Below are positions 25,824 through 33,721 of a DNA stretch of 64,000 nt, in pieces. The position numbers and the translations under genes were made by a program. Source of the DNA: Rhabdochlamydiaceae bacterium (lineage in GTDB: Bacteria > Chlamydiota > Chlamydiia > Chlamydiales > Rhabdochlamydiaceae). Each line of letters opens with the position of its first letter. Positions within the stretch are counted from its first letter, which is position 1. The notes beneath the pieces are model-generated. The model saw nothing but the letters and a program-made list of their open reading frames with translations, ran no database searches and was not told the origin of the DNA. The stretch lies in NCBI GenBank assembly GCA_019752555.1, contig JAIELY010000012.1, positions 35,834 through 99,833 on the forward strand, written 5' to 3'.

Positions 25824-26771
25824 TCAATTTCTAAGAATGCTTCGAGATCGTCGCTGGGAGTAGAGCAAGTATAAGTTGCTCGAGATAATGATCGCAACGC
25901 CAATAAACGTCCAGACATCGGGCAATACGTTCCACCAAAAAAAGTCGAGGAAGACGACCCAAAATAGGGTCGAGTTATCAATGGGAGCTAATATCGAAGC
26001 TTCTGCGTAGCGCAAAGAATGTGCGATCGCAAACTGGCCGGCTGCACTCAGAACACCGACAATGGCAAACAGGCCCCAATGCTCCCATGGCATGGGCTGA
26101 AAATGTGTAAGAAGATAGGGCAATGTGAATAGGATTAGAACGAGATTGGGATAGATGGCAATGGCAAGGCTATGCTCTGTTACTGCAAGTCTTCGCATTA
26201 AAATCTTATTGCATGTGCCCAAAAACACTCCGAAAAGGACTAAAAGTCCTGTTAACTCAAAACCACTAAATCCCGGCCTTAGAGCTATTAAAACGCCTAT
26301 AGCTCCAATGGCAACGGCGATCCACCTCTCAGGAGTGATCCTCTCTTTTAAAATTAAAGAGCTCAAAAAAATCAAAAAGAAAGGAGAGGTGTAGCTCAAA
26401 GTATAGATAAGCGTCAGCGTATTTTGAGAGTAGGCGTACATAAAAATGTAGGTAAAAAGAACGCTAACGCCCAGTCGGATTAGGTGAAGCATGGGCTGCT
26501 GAACTTTTAACACATAGCGCGGCCCCCCTTGAAAATAGGTTGCCAAAAACAGAGGAATTAAACGGGCTAGCGCTCTTAAAAAAGTGGCTTGCGAGACGCT
26601 ATACTCCTCCATAAGATGCTTGATAAATGCATCTGAAAGAGGATAGAGCGCAAGCCCTAGCATCATGAAAAGAACGCCTAAAATGGTTTTATGATGGATC
26701 TCTCGACCCGGTCTTGTATCAATTGTCATCAACCTACTCTTGAAAAGGAGAATTTTGACGGCATGGACCAT
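25824..26771 (-). CDS. EamA/DMT-family permease
   Basis: A 315-residue, ten-helix drug/metabolite transporter with two EamA repeats. Repeat 1 ends YTSPFFLIFLSSLILKERIT and repeat 2 APIDNSTLFWVVFLDFFWWN, the usual EamA end-of-repeat pattern with helix-breaking Pro and a conserved basic or acidic loop. In intracellular bacteria such permeases include S-adenosylmethionine carriers, but the substrate here is not determined. It begins the non-island DNA to the right; its stop is 22 bp from the att repeat. ATG 26729 is an alternative start. Confidence 0.85.
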   Translation of the reverse strand: MVHAVKILLFKSRLMTIDTRPGREIHHKTILGVLFMMLGLALYPLSDAFIKHLMEEYSVSQATFLRALARLIPLFLATYFQGGPRYVLKVQQPMLHLIRLGVSVLFTYIFMYAYSQNTLTLIYTLSYTSPFFLIFLSSLILKERITPERWIAVAIGAIGVLIALRPGFSGFELTGLLVLFGVFLGTCNKILMRRLAVTEHSLAIAIYPNLVLILFTLPYLLTHFQPMPWEHWGLFAIVGVLSAAGQFAIAHSLRYAEASILAPIDNSTLFWVVFLDFFWWNVLPDVWTFIGVAIIISSNLYLLYSQRRSRSILRN

Positions 26772-26924
26772 TCTTTTCCAGAGTTTTAAAGGACAAAAAA
26801 TACTTTGAACCCAAAAGATTGAAATGTCTATTTCGGGTTTATAATCAATAAAACACGAAAATCGAATAACCGATTAAGAATAAAAAACAAAATAAACAAA
26901 AACGAAAGTTTAAAAAATCAACAA

Positions 26925-26953
26925 TTGACATTAAACCAAACCGAATATATTCT
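26925..26953 (+). promoter_or_regulatory. Sigma-70-type promoter
   Basis: TTGACA (26925-26930) and TATTCT (26948-26953) are separated by 17 bp in a very AT-rich stretch, about 30 bp before the ATG at 26984. Confidence 0.65.
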
Positions 26954-26983
26954 ATCTCAAAGTAACACGGATCCGGTGATACA

Positions 26984-28669
26984 ATGTCAGAATTAAGCAT
27001 TTCAAAACCAAGTTATTATCATAGAGAATACAAAAACGACATTAAAGAACCTAAAGAAAAAGCCTCTTCTTGGCTGAATCAATCTCAACGCGTTGCAAAA
27101 GCCGCACTTCCCTTTGTCAGCTTATACCAGCCTTTAAGCCGCCCCCTGTCTTTGGCATTAGGATCTTTAAGAACCTACTCTTCGATCACGGAGCTGATGT
27201 CAGAGATTTCTAAGGGCAATGTGAAAGAAGTGCCTTACCACTTATTACAGACCACGATTTCAGTTCTTTCTCTTGCCGGAACTCTTTTTGCCCACCCGCT
27301 TGGAATGATGCTGACAACAGGCCATGACCTTGTTGTTGAGCTCATCTCCCTCCACGCGCATCTTCAAGCAAAGGACTATACTAAAGCCTTAGAAAGCTGT
27401 GCAAACATCCTCAATAACTCTCTTTACCTCGCTCTATTTTTACACGGGGGCTTAGAACTTACTATTGCCTCGTTTGCAATGCAAATTGTTCTGGGACTCT
27501 ACCATTCAAGAACTGAATTTAAAAATGGGAATTATCTCGAAGGAACAGCTCACTTGTTGATGGCGATGATTCGGGGGCATCAAATGGCAAATCAAGCTCA
27601 GCTGGTAAGGCAGCAAAGAGAAGAGCAAAAGCGGGCGAAACTGCTTTTAAAACAAGCGCGGCTCGAGCAATCGCAGCAATTGAAAGAGGAGCGCTCGGCA
27701 GATCTTGAAAGACGTGCTGTGATTGATGTGGGTTCTGGATCGACTAAATTTTGCATCGCAGATGTCGATATTAAAACACAGAGCGTAGTGAAGATCATTT
27801 TAAACGAATCCTACGCCGTCCCCTACCAAGCCTCGCTAGAAGCTTCCGATGACTACACTTTCAGCAGAGAGGTCAGAGATACAGGGATTCAAACATTTAC
27901 AAAAATCAACGCTCTTTGTGAAGAATATAACGTGCAAAAAGTGACTGCAGTCGCAACAGAGGCGTTTCGTAAATCGATGAACGGAGAGAGTTTTGCTAAA
28001 GAGGTTTATGAGAAAACGTTCATCCCCTTGCGCATTATTACCCAAAAAGAAGAAGGGGCAATTGCATACTACAGTGCGGCATCTCTTATAAAGGACCGTC
28101 CCCAAGAAGACCTGATTGTCTGGGATATTGGAACCGGAAGCTATCAGATCACGATGGAGAACAAAGAGGGAGATCTTTCGGTGTTTATGGGAAATGTGGG
28201 AGCAGTTCCCTTCAAAAACTATATTATCGACGTGGTCCAAAATCAGGATTCGACCTCCCCTTCTGCGACGCTGCACCCTTTTACAGAAGCAGATCACATC
28301 GCAGCCGATCGTTATGCTAGAGCACTTGCAAGACAGGCTTTTCCCAACATCAAACATCAAATCTCAGAAAAAGATGGAAAAGTGGTAGGGGTTGGAAGGC
28401 TTTTTACAAATAGTCTTCTGCCTTTTGCACAGGACCCAGAAAAAATCACGCGCGCTGATTTGCGAAAATTCATCGCAAGCTGCTATGGCAAAACAAAAGA
28501 GGAACTGAATAATCCGTTTTCAGAAGCAGACCTTGCAAATGCAACACTTGCGCTTGGATTTATGAAAGCCCTGCACATTAAGGAGGTGCACGCACTGAGT
28601 GCGGCGACGACGCAAGGGATGCTGACTTATGCGCCGTATTGGGAAGAAAAACAAGTCTACATCGCTTAA
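26984..28669 (+). CDS. Ppx/GppA-domain protein with hydrophobic N-terminal region
   Basis: A 561-residue chimera. Residues 1-215 are a helical, partly hydrophobic region (LPFVSLYQPLSRPLSLALGS, TISVLSLAGTLFAHPLGMML, NNSLYLALFLHGGLELTIAS) of a type I associate with environmental chlamydiae. A basic coiled linker follows, then a Ppx/GppA phosphatase domain: AVIDVGSGSTKFCIADVD, VATEAFRKS, QKEEGAIAYYSA, VWDIGTGSYQI. This domain hydrolyses polyphosphate or pppGpp; DVGSGS and DIGTGS form the two phosphate loops. Membrane association of a (p)ppGpp/polyP enzyme, or delivery into an inclusion membrane, are both possible. Promoter at 26925. Confidence 0.8.
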   Translation: MSELSISKPSYYHREYKNDIKEPKEKASSWLNQSQRVAKAALPFVSLYQPLSRPLSLALGSLRTYSSITELMSEISKGNVKEVPYHLLQTTISVLSLAGTLFAHPLGMMLTTGHDLVVELISLHAHLQAKDYTKALESCANILNNSLYLALFLHGGLELTIASFAMQIVLGLYHSRTEFKNGNYLEGTAHLLMAMIRGHQMANQAQLVRQQREEQKRAKLLLKQARLEQSQQLKEERSADLERRAVIDVGSGSTKFCIADVDIKTQSVVKIILNESYAVPYQASLEASDDYTFSREVRDTGIQTFTKINALCEEYNVQKVTAVATEAFRKSMNGESFAKEVYEKTFIPLRIITQKEEGAIAYYSAASLIKDRPQEDLIVWDIGTGSYQITMENKEGDLSVFMGNVGAVPFKNYIIDVVQNQDSTSPSATLHPFTEADHIAADRYARALARQAFPNIKHQISEKDGKVVGVGRLFTNSLLPFAQDPEKITRADLRKFIASCYGKTKEELNNPFSEADLANATLALGFMKALHIKEVHALSAATTQGMLTYAPYWEEKQVYIA

Positions 28670-28736
28670 AATTACAGTTGCACGAGAATCGCCTCATCGC
28701 ACAGAATTAAGTTTTTAATTAACCTTAAGACACGTC

Positions 28737-29456
28737 ATGGATGACACCGTTCTCGCTCACGTGATCGACCGTCTTAAAAAAACACCCATCCATACGGATC
28801 CTTATCCCCATTTTTTTGTCACGGAGATCTTCCCCGCAGAATTTTATGCGGAACTCTTAAATCATCTTCTTGAAGTTTCTTACCTACAGAATTGGCCTAA
28901 AATCCCAAATAATGCTCCGGACATGTATCAAGAACGCTGGATCTTAGGACTTACCGATGAAAATTTAGCCCGGTTGCCTTTTGCGCATTGCATTTTTTGG
29001 AAAGGGATCAAGGAGGCTTTGAGTAGTAGCCTATGGCAGAATGCGCTTCTGGATCATTTTGATCCTTATCTGAAACAGCGTTTTAAAGGTGCATACGCAA
29101 AAGATCAATTTTTCACGAGCATGGAGCTGATTCACGATGAAACAAATTATTCGATTGGACCGCACACAGATCACCCTGCAAAAGTGATTACCCTGCTGTT
29201 TTATCTGCCAAAATCTAAAGATCTCTCCCACCTTGGAACCTCTGTCTATCGCCCAAAAGTTTCCACATTTACGTGCGAGGGGCTATCTCATTACCCACAT
29301 GATCAATTTGAAAAGTTATCTACTGCAGCTTTTATTCCCAATAGCCTATTTGGATTTGTTAAAACGAACAACTCTTTCCATGGGGTTGAGCCGATCCAAG
29401 ATCTAGGCATCGAGCGGAACCTGATGAACTTCTTTCTGCAATTAAAACATCTCTGA
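28737..29456 (+). CDS. 2OG-Fe(II) oxygenase
   Basis: A 239-residue double-stranded beta-helix oxygenase. The iron facial triad is H143-T-D145 in GPHTDHPAKV and H215 in NNSFHGVEP; R227 (GIERNLMNFF) is the likely 2-oxoglutarate anchor. The N terminus (DPYPHFFVTEIFP) is typical of prolyl-4-hydroxylase-like or SM-20-like proteins acting on proteins or sugars. The substrate is not known. It begins 67 bp after the Ppx-like gene and may be a separate unit. Confidence 0.85.
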   Translation: MDDTVLAHVIDRLKKTPIHTDPYPHFFVTEIFPAEFYAELLNHLLEVSYLQNWPKIPNNAPDMYQERWILGLTDENLARLPFAHCIFWKGIKEALSSSLWQNALLDHFDPYLKQRFKGAYAKDQFFTSMELIHDETNYSIGPHTDHPAKVITLLFYLPKSKDLSHLGTSVYRPKVSTFTCEGLSHYPHDQFEKLSTAAFIPNSLFGFVKTNNSFHGVEPIQDLGIERNLMNFFLQLKHL

Positions 29457-29523
29457 TTCTATAGTTTTGCATGTCATATGTGACGCATCTCATATGCAAA
29501 AAAATATTGGCTAAAGAAAAACT

Positions 29524-29623
29524 CTAGTGTTGTTTTCCAGAAATCCCTACCATTTCGGCTAGCGTTCCACGGCGGGGGTTTCACGCAGCCAGAGTGGCAG
29601 GAATTTCTCGGAAACAACACTAG
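29524..29623. repeat. Inverted-repeat element, about 100 bp (MITE-like)
   Basis: The arms are ctagtgttgttttccagaaa (29524-29543) and its near complement ending gaaacaacactag (about 29602-29623), around a 55-base centre. The left arm extended to 29546 (23 bases) recurs exactly, in the other orientation, at 60941-60963. No coding capacity. The element ends just before the carrier gene, and its right flank supplies the AGGAG ribosome-site-like sequence of that gene. Confidence 0.6.
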
Positions 29624-29639
29624 GAGAGAATTTCAGATC

Positions 29640-30503
29640 GTGACATCTTCGATTTTTGAAAGATTTGAACACTACATCCAAGCGAGTCTCCTCGGTGCTG
29701 GACAGGGGATGATGGCTCTTGCTCTCGAACATCCTTTGGATGTTGTAAAAACAACCTCTCAAGCGGATCCAGAAATCAGATCCTCATGGGAAGTGGCGCG
29801 CAAAATTTATATGAGAGAGGGTCTTCTAGGTTTTTATAAAGGAGCGATTCCTAACGGCGCACGCCTTGCTCTTAAGCAATCCTATCGTTATCCCATGATG
29901 CTTTTTTTCCCGAAGCTATATGAAGAGATCATTCCCGCTGAGGTGCAAAAGGCAATCCCCGATGCGGAACCTACTGCTACCGCTGTGTCATTAGCAACCA
30001 TTGAGACTTGGATCAGCTGTCCTTTTGAACGGGGCAAAGTCTATTTAATGACTAGCCAAGAGAAAAATCCTCTGCGACAATTCTTCATTCTCAACAAAGG
30101 ACGCTTGCAGAAAGAGCTCTTTCGGGGTATCACGGCTGTATATGCGCGCCAACTATCAAGCTGGGGAAGCTTTCTGATCGCTAACAACCGGCTAAAGACA
30201 TGGGAACGCAACCGGACGCAATCAGAAAAGCTTTCGTTTTTCTCACTGCTATGGATCAGTTTTGTCATCGGGGCAATCAATACATGCGTCGACATGCCTT
30301 TTGATACGGCAAAAACGCATCTTCAAAAAAGAACTGCCCCTCTTAATGAAACATTGAGAAGCACATTGAAGAAAGTGTACCTTGCACATGGGGTGAAAGG
30401 CCTCTACGCGGGCTGGAGACCTCGCATGATCCAATACATGCTCCAAGCTGTCTATACCGTATCCTTATTGGAACACTTGGAGCAAGCCACTAAGCAATCC
30501 TAA
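29640..30503 (+). CDS. Mitochondrial carrier family protein
   Basis: A 287-residue protein with the three-repeat architecture of eukaryotic mitochondrial carriers. The signature Px[DE]xx[KR] occurs in all three odd helices: PLDVVK (32-37), PFERGK (128-133) and PFDTAK (220-225). Each is followed by the loop motif: EGLLGFYKGAIPNGAR, KELFRGITAVYAR and HGVKGLYAGWRPRMIQ. The length is right for a complete carrier. Such proteins exchange metabolites across the mitochondrial inner membrane and are very rare in bacteria; Legionella LncP is a secreted example. It is probably an effector of eukaryotic origin. Start is GTG, since no suitable ATG exists. Confidence 0.9.
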   Translation: MTSSIFERFEHYIQASLLGAGQGMMALALEHPLDVVKTTSQADPEIRSSWEVARKIYMREGLLGFYKGAIPNGARLALKQSYRYPMMLFFPKLYEEIIPAEVQKAIPDAEPTATAVSLATIETWISCPFERGKVYLMTSQEKNPLRQFFILNKGRLQKELFRGITAVYARQLSSWGSFLIANNRLKTWERNRTQSEKLSFFSLLWISFVIGAINTCVDMPFDTAKTHLQKRTAPLNETLRSTLKKVYLAHGVKGLYAGWRPRMIQYMLQAVYTVSLLEHLEQATKQS

Positions 30504-30573
30504 CAGGCAGGATTAAAAAGAGAAGGAAAAATGCTCTTGTTTTCCATCGCTTTTTCGAAAAGTGAAAAGTACA

Positions 30574-31296
30574 ATGGCCCTAAAAAAGCTTTGGACGTAC
30601 AATGAACGCATGCTGCTTGATCGCTTTAAATTGATCGATTTAACACAACCTTTGAGGCCCAAGTCCCCCACCTGGAATGGGTCGTGCGGCTTTTGCTTAG
30701 AGATCAAAAAAGATTACGACAAGATGTTTCGCGTGCAGCAAATCAAAATGCACGCTGGCATCGGCACCCACTTAGATGCGCCCTCCCATCGTTTTGAAGG
30801 AGGAAAATCCATTGCAGAGATTCCCTTAGAGCAGCTCATTGCGCCCGCATGTGTGATCGATGTATCTGACAAAGCGCACGCCGATTATGCCATTTCCGCA
30901 AAAGATGTAGACGAATACGAGCAGGCTCATGGAATCATTGCCAAGGGGTCTGTTGTCATCGGATTTACAGGATGGAGTCGATTTTGGAAGGATCAAGAGA
31001 AATACCGTAATGCCGATCCAACTGGGCAGATGCATTTTCCCTCCTTTTCAAAGGAGGCTGCAGAATTTTTGTTAAAACGAGACATCTCAGGGATTGCGAT
31101 CGACACTCTGTCTCCCGATTGCTTAGACCTAACATATCCTGTACACGAGATCCTTTTAAGAGAAAATCGGATCATCATCGAAAATATCGGGGACTGCTCT
31201 TTGATTCCTCCAAAAGGAGCCTATCTCGTTGCTCTTCCATTGAAAATGGATAGCACAGAATCTCCTGTGCGCATTGTTGCGTTATCTCCAACATAA
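30574..31296 (+). CDS. Cyclase-family (kynurenine-formamidase-like) hydrolase
   Basis: A metal-dependent hydrolase of the cyclase family. The metal motif is HAGIGTHLDAPSH, preceded by FKLIDLTQPLRPKSPTWNG; the second conserved block is GIAIDTLSPD. Family members include bacterial kynurenine formamidase and isatin hydrolase; the substrate cannot be deduced. The longest frame starts with GTG at 30562; ATG 30574 is used, and ATG 30610 just before the domain (MLLDRFKLIDL) is also possible. No signal peptide. Confidence 0.85.
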   Translation: MALKKLWTYNERMLLDRFKLIDLTQPLRPKSPTWNGSCGFCLEIKKDYDKMFRVQQIKMHAGIGTHLDAPSHRFEGGKSIAEIPLEQLIAPACVIDVSDKAHADYAISAKDVDEYEQAHGIIAKGSVVIGFTGWSRFWKDQEKYRNADPTGQMHFPSFSKEAAEFLLKRDISGIAIDTLSPDCLDLTYPVHEILLRENRIIIENIGDCSLIPPKGAYLVALPLKMDSTESPVRIVALSPT

Positions 31297-31359
31297 ATTT
31301 AATTTTTAATATATTATAAAATTCTGTATTCACTAGAAAACTTCTAGTGGAAACAGCTG

Positions 31360-32103
31360 ATGCGCTCCTCTTTCAAATCGATATCCCTTGCATGTTTCAC
31401 TCTCATCTTAGGGTATTTCGCGGGCAATTTTGCCTCCAAAGAATCCGCACCTTCTCAGACCTCTACCGTTTTACCTACCTCAGAATGGATCATCAAACGC
31501 GCTCCCTATACATTGGGCTATGATGGAAAACAAAAACAAGCGCGCTGGGTCTATCAGCATCTCACCTCTGCATCTCTAGAAAAGGATGCAGAGCGCAGTG
31601 CCTGCCATTTCAAACAAGATCCTCTTATCCCTGTTTCTTTGCGTTCCACTCATGAAGATTATACAGGGTCAGGTTTTGACCGGGGACATTTATGTCCTGC
31701 TGCCGATGCAAGCTATAGCCAAGAGGGAATGAATGAGACATTCTATTTGTCCAACATCTCTCCGCAATCCCCCTCTTTTAATCGAGGCTATTGGCAAAAG
31801 TTGGAGGCGCATGTACGCGCGCTCGCTGTCCAATCAGGCCCTATTCATATCTATACAGGAGGGCTATACCTTCCGCATGAAGAGAGCAACGGAAAACGGT
31901 ATGTGACATACCAAGTCATCGGAAACAATGATATCGCCGTTCCCACCCACTACTTTAAGGTTGTATTTGAAGAGCAAGGCGCTCTTCTCGAAGCCTACAT
32001 TCTACCGAATGAACAGATCGCAGCCCATATTCCTTTAACAGAATTTCGTACGACACTGGAAAAAGTAGAAAAAGCAGCCGGCATCATTTTTTCGATGCAT
32101 TAA
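31360..32103 (+). CDS. Secreted DNA/RNA non-specific endonuclease
   Basis: A 247-residue nuclease of the NucA/Serratia nuclease family. A signal sequence (SISLACFTLILGYFAGNFA) precedes the domain. The catalytic motif is DRGHLCPAAD (His general base), with NISPQSPSFNRGYW supplying the metal-binding Asn and Arg. It should degrade DNA and RNA in the periplasm or outside the cell, useful for nucleotide scavenging. A small hairpin, cactagaa-aac-ttctagtg, lies at 31331-31349 before the start. The 3' end overlaps the convergent DUF2231 gene by 20 bp. Confidence 0.9.
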   Translation: MRSSFKSISLACFTLILGYFAGNFASKESAPSQTSTVLPTSEWIIKRAPYTLGYDGKQKQARWVYQHLTSASLEKDAERSACHFKQDPLIPVSLRSTHEDYTGSGFDRGHLCPAADASYSQEGMNETFYLSNISPQSPSFNRGYWQKLEAHVRALAVQSGPIHIYTGGLYLPHEESNGKRYVTYQVIGNNDIAVPTHYFKVVFEEQGALLEAYILPNEQIAAHIPLTEFRTTLEKVEKAAGIIFSMH

Positions 32104-32563
32104 CAGCGGCTCCCTCTTCATAGACGAGCGTGCCTCCATAGTATCCTGTGAGTACAAGATTATAAGCCCCAAAGAGGTAGAAAATCCAAATGGCACAGGC
32201 AATGCCTCGCTTAATCCACAAGTTTTTCTTTTTAAACTGTTTTACCAAAAAAGCTCGGCTAACATCGCAAAGCACGGCTAGCGTGAAGGCATAGGCTGTA
32301 TAATAGGCATGGTCATCGTGTTTGTTGAGCACTTGGATGTTTTCGAGTGTTTGTGCGACAATGTCACGCGCTATTTCGCCTGCGATGATCGCAGCCCAGG
32401 CGGCAATGACCCCTAAGCCTAAAATCATCCAAGACGCCGGCAATAAAAAGGAATAGGTCTTTTTTTTCTTTGTAAAGAGCGCAGCGATACGGATGAACGA
32501 TCCCGTAAAAAGAAGTGCAATGGGAAAATGGACAAGCATAGGGTGAATTAATTCTGGGCGCAT
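32084..32563 (-). CDS. DUF2231 membrane protein
   Basis: A 159-residue, four-helix inner-membrane protein. MRPELIHPMLVHFPIALLFT at the N terminus carries the paired His of DUF2231, thought to bind metal or haem in some relatives. Function is unknown. AAGGAGG precedes ATG 32563, a strong ribosome site. Confidence 0.85.
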   Translation of the reverse strand: MRPELIHPMLVHFPIALLFTGSFIRIAALFTKKKKTYSFLLPASWMILGLGVIAAWAAIIAGEIARDIVAQTLENIQVLNKHDDHAYYTAYAFTLAVLCDVSRAFLVKQFKKKNLWIKRGIACAIWIFYLFGAYNLVLTGYYGGTLVYEEGAAVNASKK

Positions 32564-32623
32564 AGGGCCTCCTTGATATCTTTCTTTTAATCAGAAGGGG
32601 CCCTTACGAACAAGAAAAAGATG

Positions 32624-33517
32624 TTACGAAACTTTAAAATGAATCGCCCGAGCAGGGGTCATATTTAAATAAACTAACTCAATATCAGGGTTAAACTGTT
32701 CCTGCAGATTGCGTTTTGCCTCTTCAATTCGCGCAAAATTTTCTGCCTCTTTTTTACATCCAAATAGACACCGCACAAATTGCGCAATTTTAGGTAGGCC
32801 TGCATATTCAAAATAACAGAAACTTCCTCCAGGACGCGTGAGATCGGCATACTGTTTCAAGACCCGTTTGACATCCTCTGAAGCAAAATTATTCAATGGG
32901 AGTCCTGTGACAACAACGTCATAGCGCTCTTTGGGATGAAAATCAAAAATCGAAATCAGATGAATACGCACGTTGGGAAGATGGCGAAAGCGCCTTTGCA
33001 AGAGTTTACATAAATTCGGGTCAAATTCCACAACATCCAAGTGGTCTTGCGGCCGCATTTTGGCGATAATACCTTGAGTAAAGGACCCTGTCCCTGCACC
33101 GACATCAAGGTAACGGCGAGGAGGCGTATTTTCTAAAACCTCATCGGAAATTTTGGATGTCATCGCTTCAACAAGATAAGAAGAGCTTGGGAAAATAGAA
33201 CCGATGCTAGCAGGAGAGGCGATAAATCGATGAATAAAAAGGACCCCTTCGCCAACCCAGGAATTGACATAAGGAGGGAGCTCTTTTCCAGCCTTGGCAA
33301 ATGCTTCGACTCGTTTCTCATAGTAAAACTGTTCGTAAGAGGGATAGAACATATAGAAAAGATGTGCACAGGCAAAATGGATGCTCTTCTCAAAAAAACT
33401 TAAAGGGACCTGTTGTATTCCAGCATCTGCCTGAGCGTTTCGAATTGCAATCTCTTCTAAAGAGGCGCTGGTAAGAGAAGCAGGAGGCAAATAATTTTTC
33501 GTTGCTGTTACACTCAT
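32624..33517 (-). CDS. SAM-dependent methyltransferase (phospholipid-type)
   Basis: A class I methyltransferase of about 297 residues: motif I is YLDVGAGTGSFTQGI, then DVVEFDPNLCKLL (acidic loop binding the SAM ribose) and VVVTGLPLNNF (motif IV). The arrangement resembles phosphatidylethanolamine N-methyltransferases of the PmtA/rRNA-dimethylase-like group. An amphipathic N-terminal part before residue 100 (FYPSYEQFYYEKRVEAFAK) could bind membranes. ATG 33517 is used; the frame extends to 33574 through a hydrophobic stretch without a ribosome site. The substrate is not determined. Confidence 0.8.
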   Translation of the reverse strand: MSVTATKNYLPPASLTSASLEEIAIRNAQADAGIQQVPLSFFEKSIHFACAHLFYMFYPSYEQFYYEKRVEAFAKAGKELPPYVNSWVGEGVLFIHRFIASPASIGSIFPSSSYLVEAMTSKISDEVLENTPPRRYLDVGAGTGSFTQGIIAKMRPQDHLDVVEFDPNLCKLLQRRFRHLPNVRIHLISIFDFHPKERYDVVVTGLPLNNFASEDVKRVLKQYADLTRPGGSFCYFEYAGLPKIAQFVRCLFGCKKEAENFARIEEAKRNLQEQFNPDIELVYLNMTPARAIHFKVS

Positions 33518-33721
33518 TTTCAACCAATTGTTTAAAACAAAGAAAACATAACGGAAACAAACAGAAAAAATCAAACAAAATTAAGAATTAAAAAATTCTA
33601 AAAAACATAAAGTTAAATAATCTAAAAATCAAGATCTTAGAATTAGCGACTATTTCTTTTTTTGTAGCAAGCATTTCCTTGAATTGGTAGATTTTCCGCA
33701 TTCAAATTTTAGGAGCAAGCC

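Noticed and set aside
28101..28360. Cys/Phe-rich minus-strand frame opposite the Ppx domain
   Set aside because: Overlaps an unambiguous conserved domain on the other strand.
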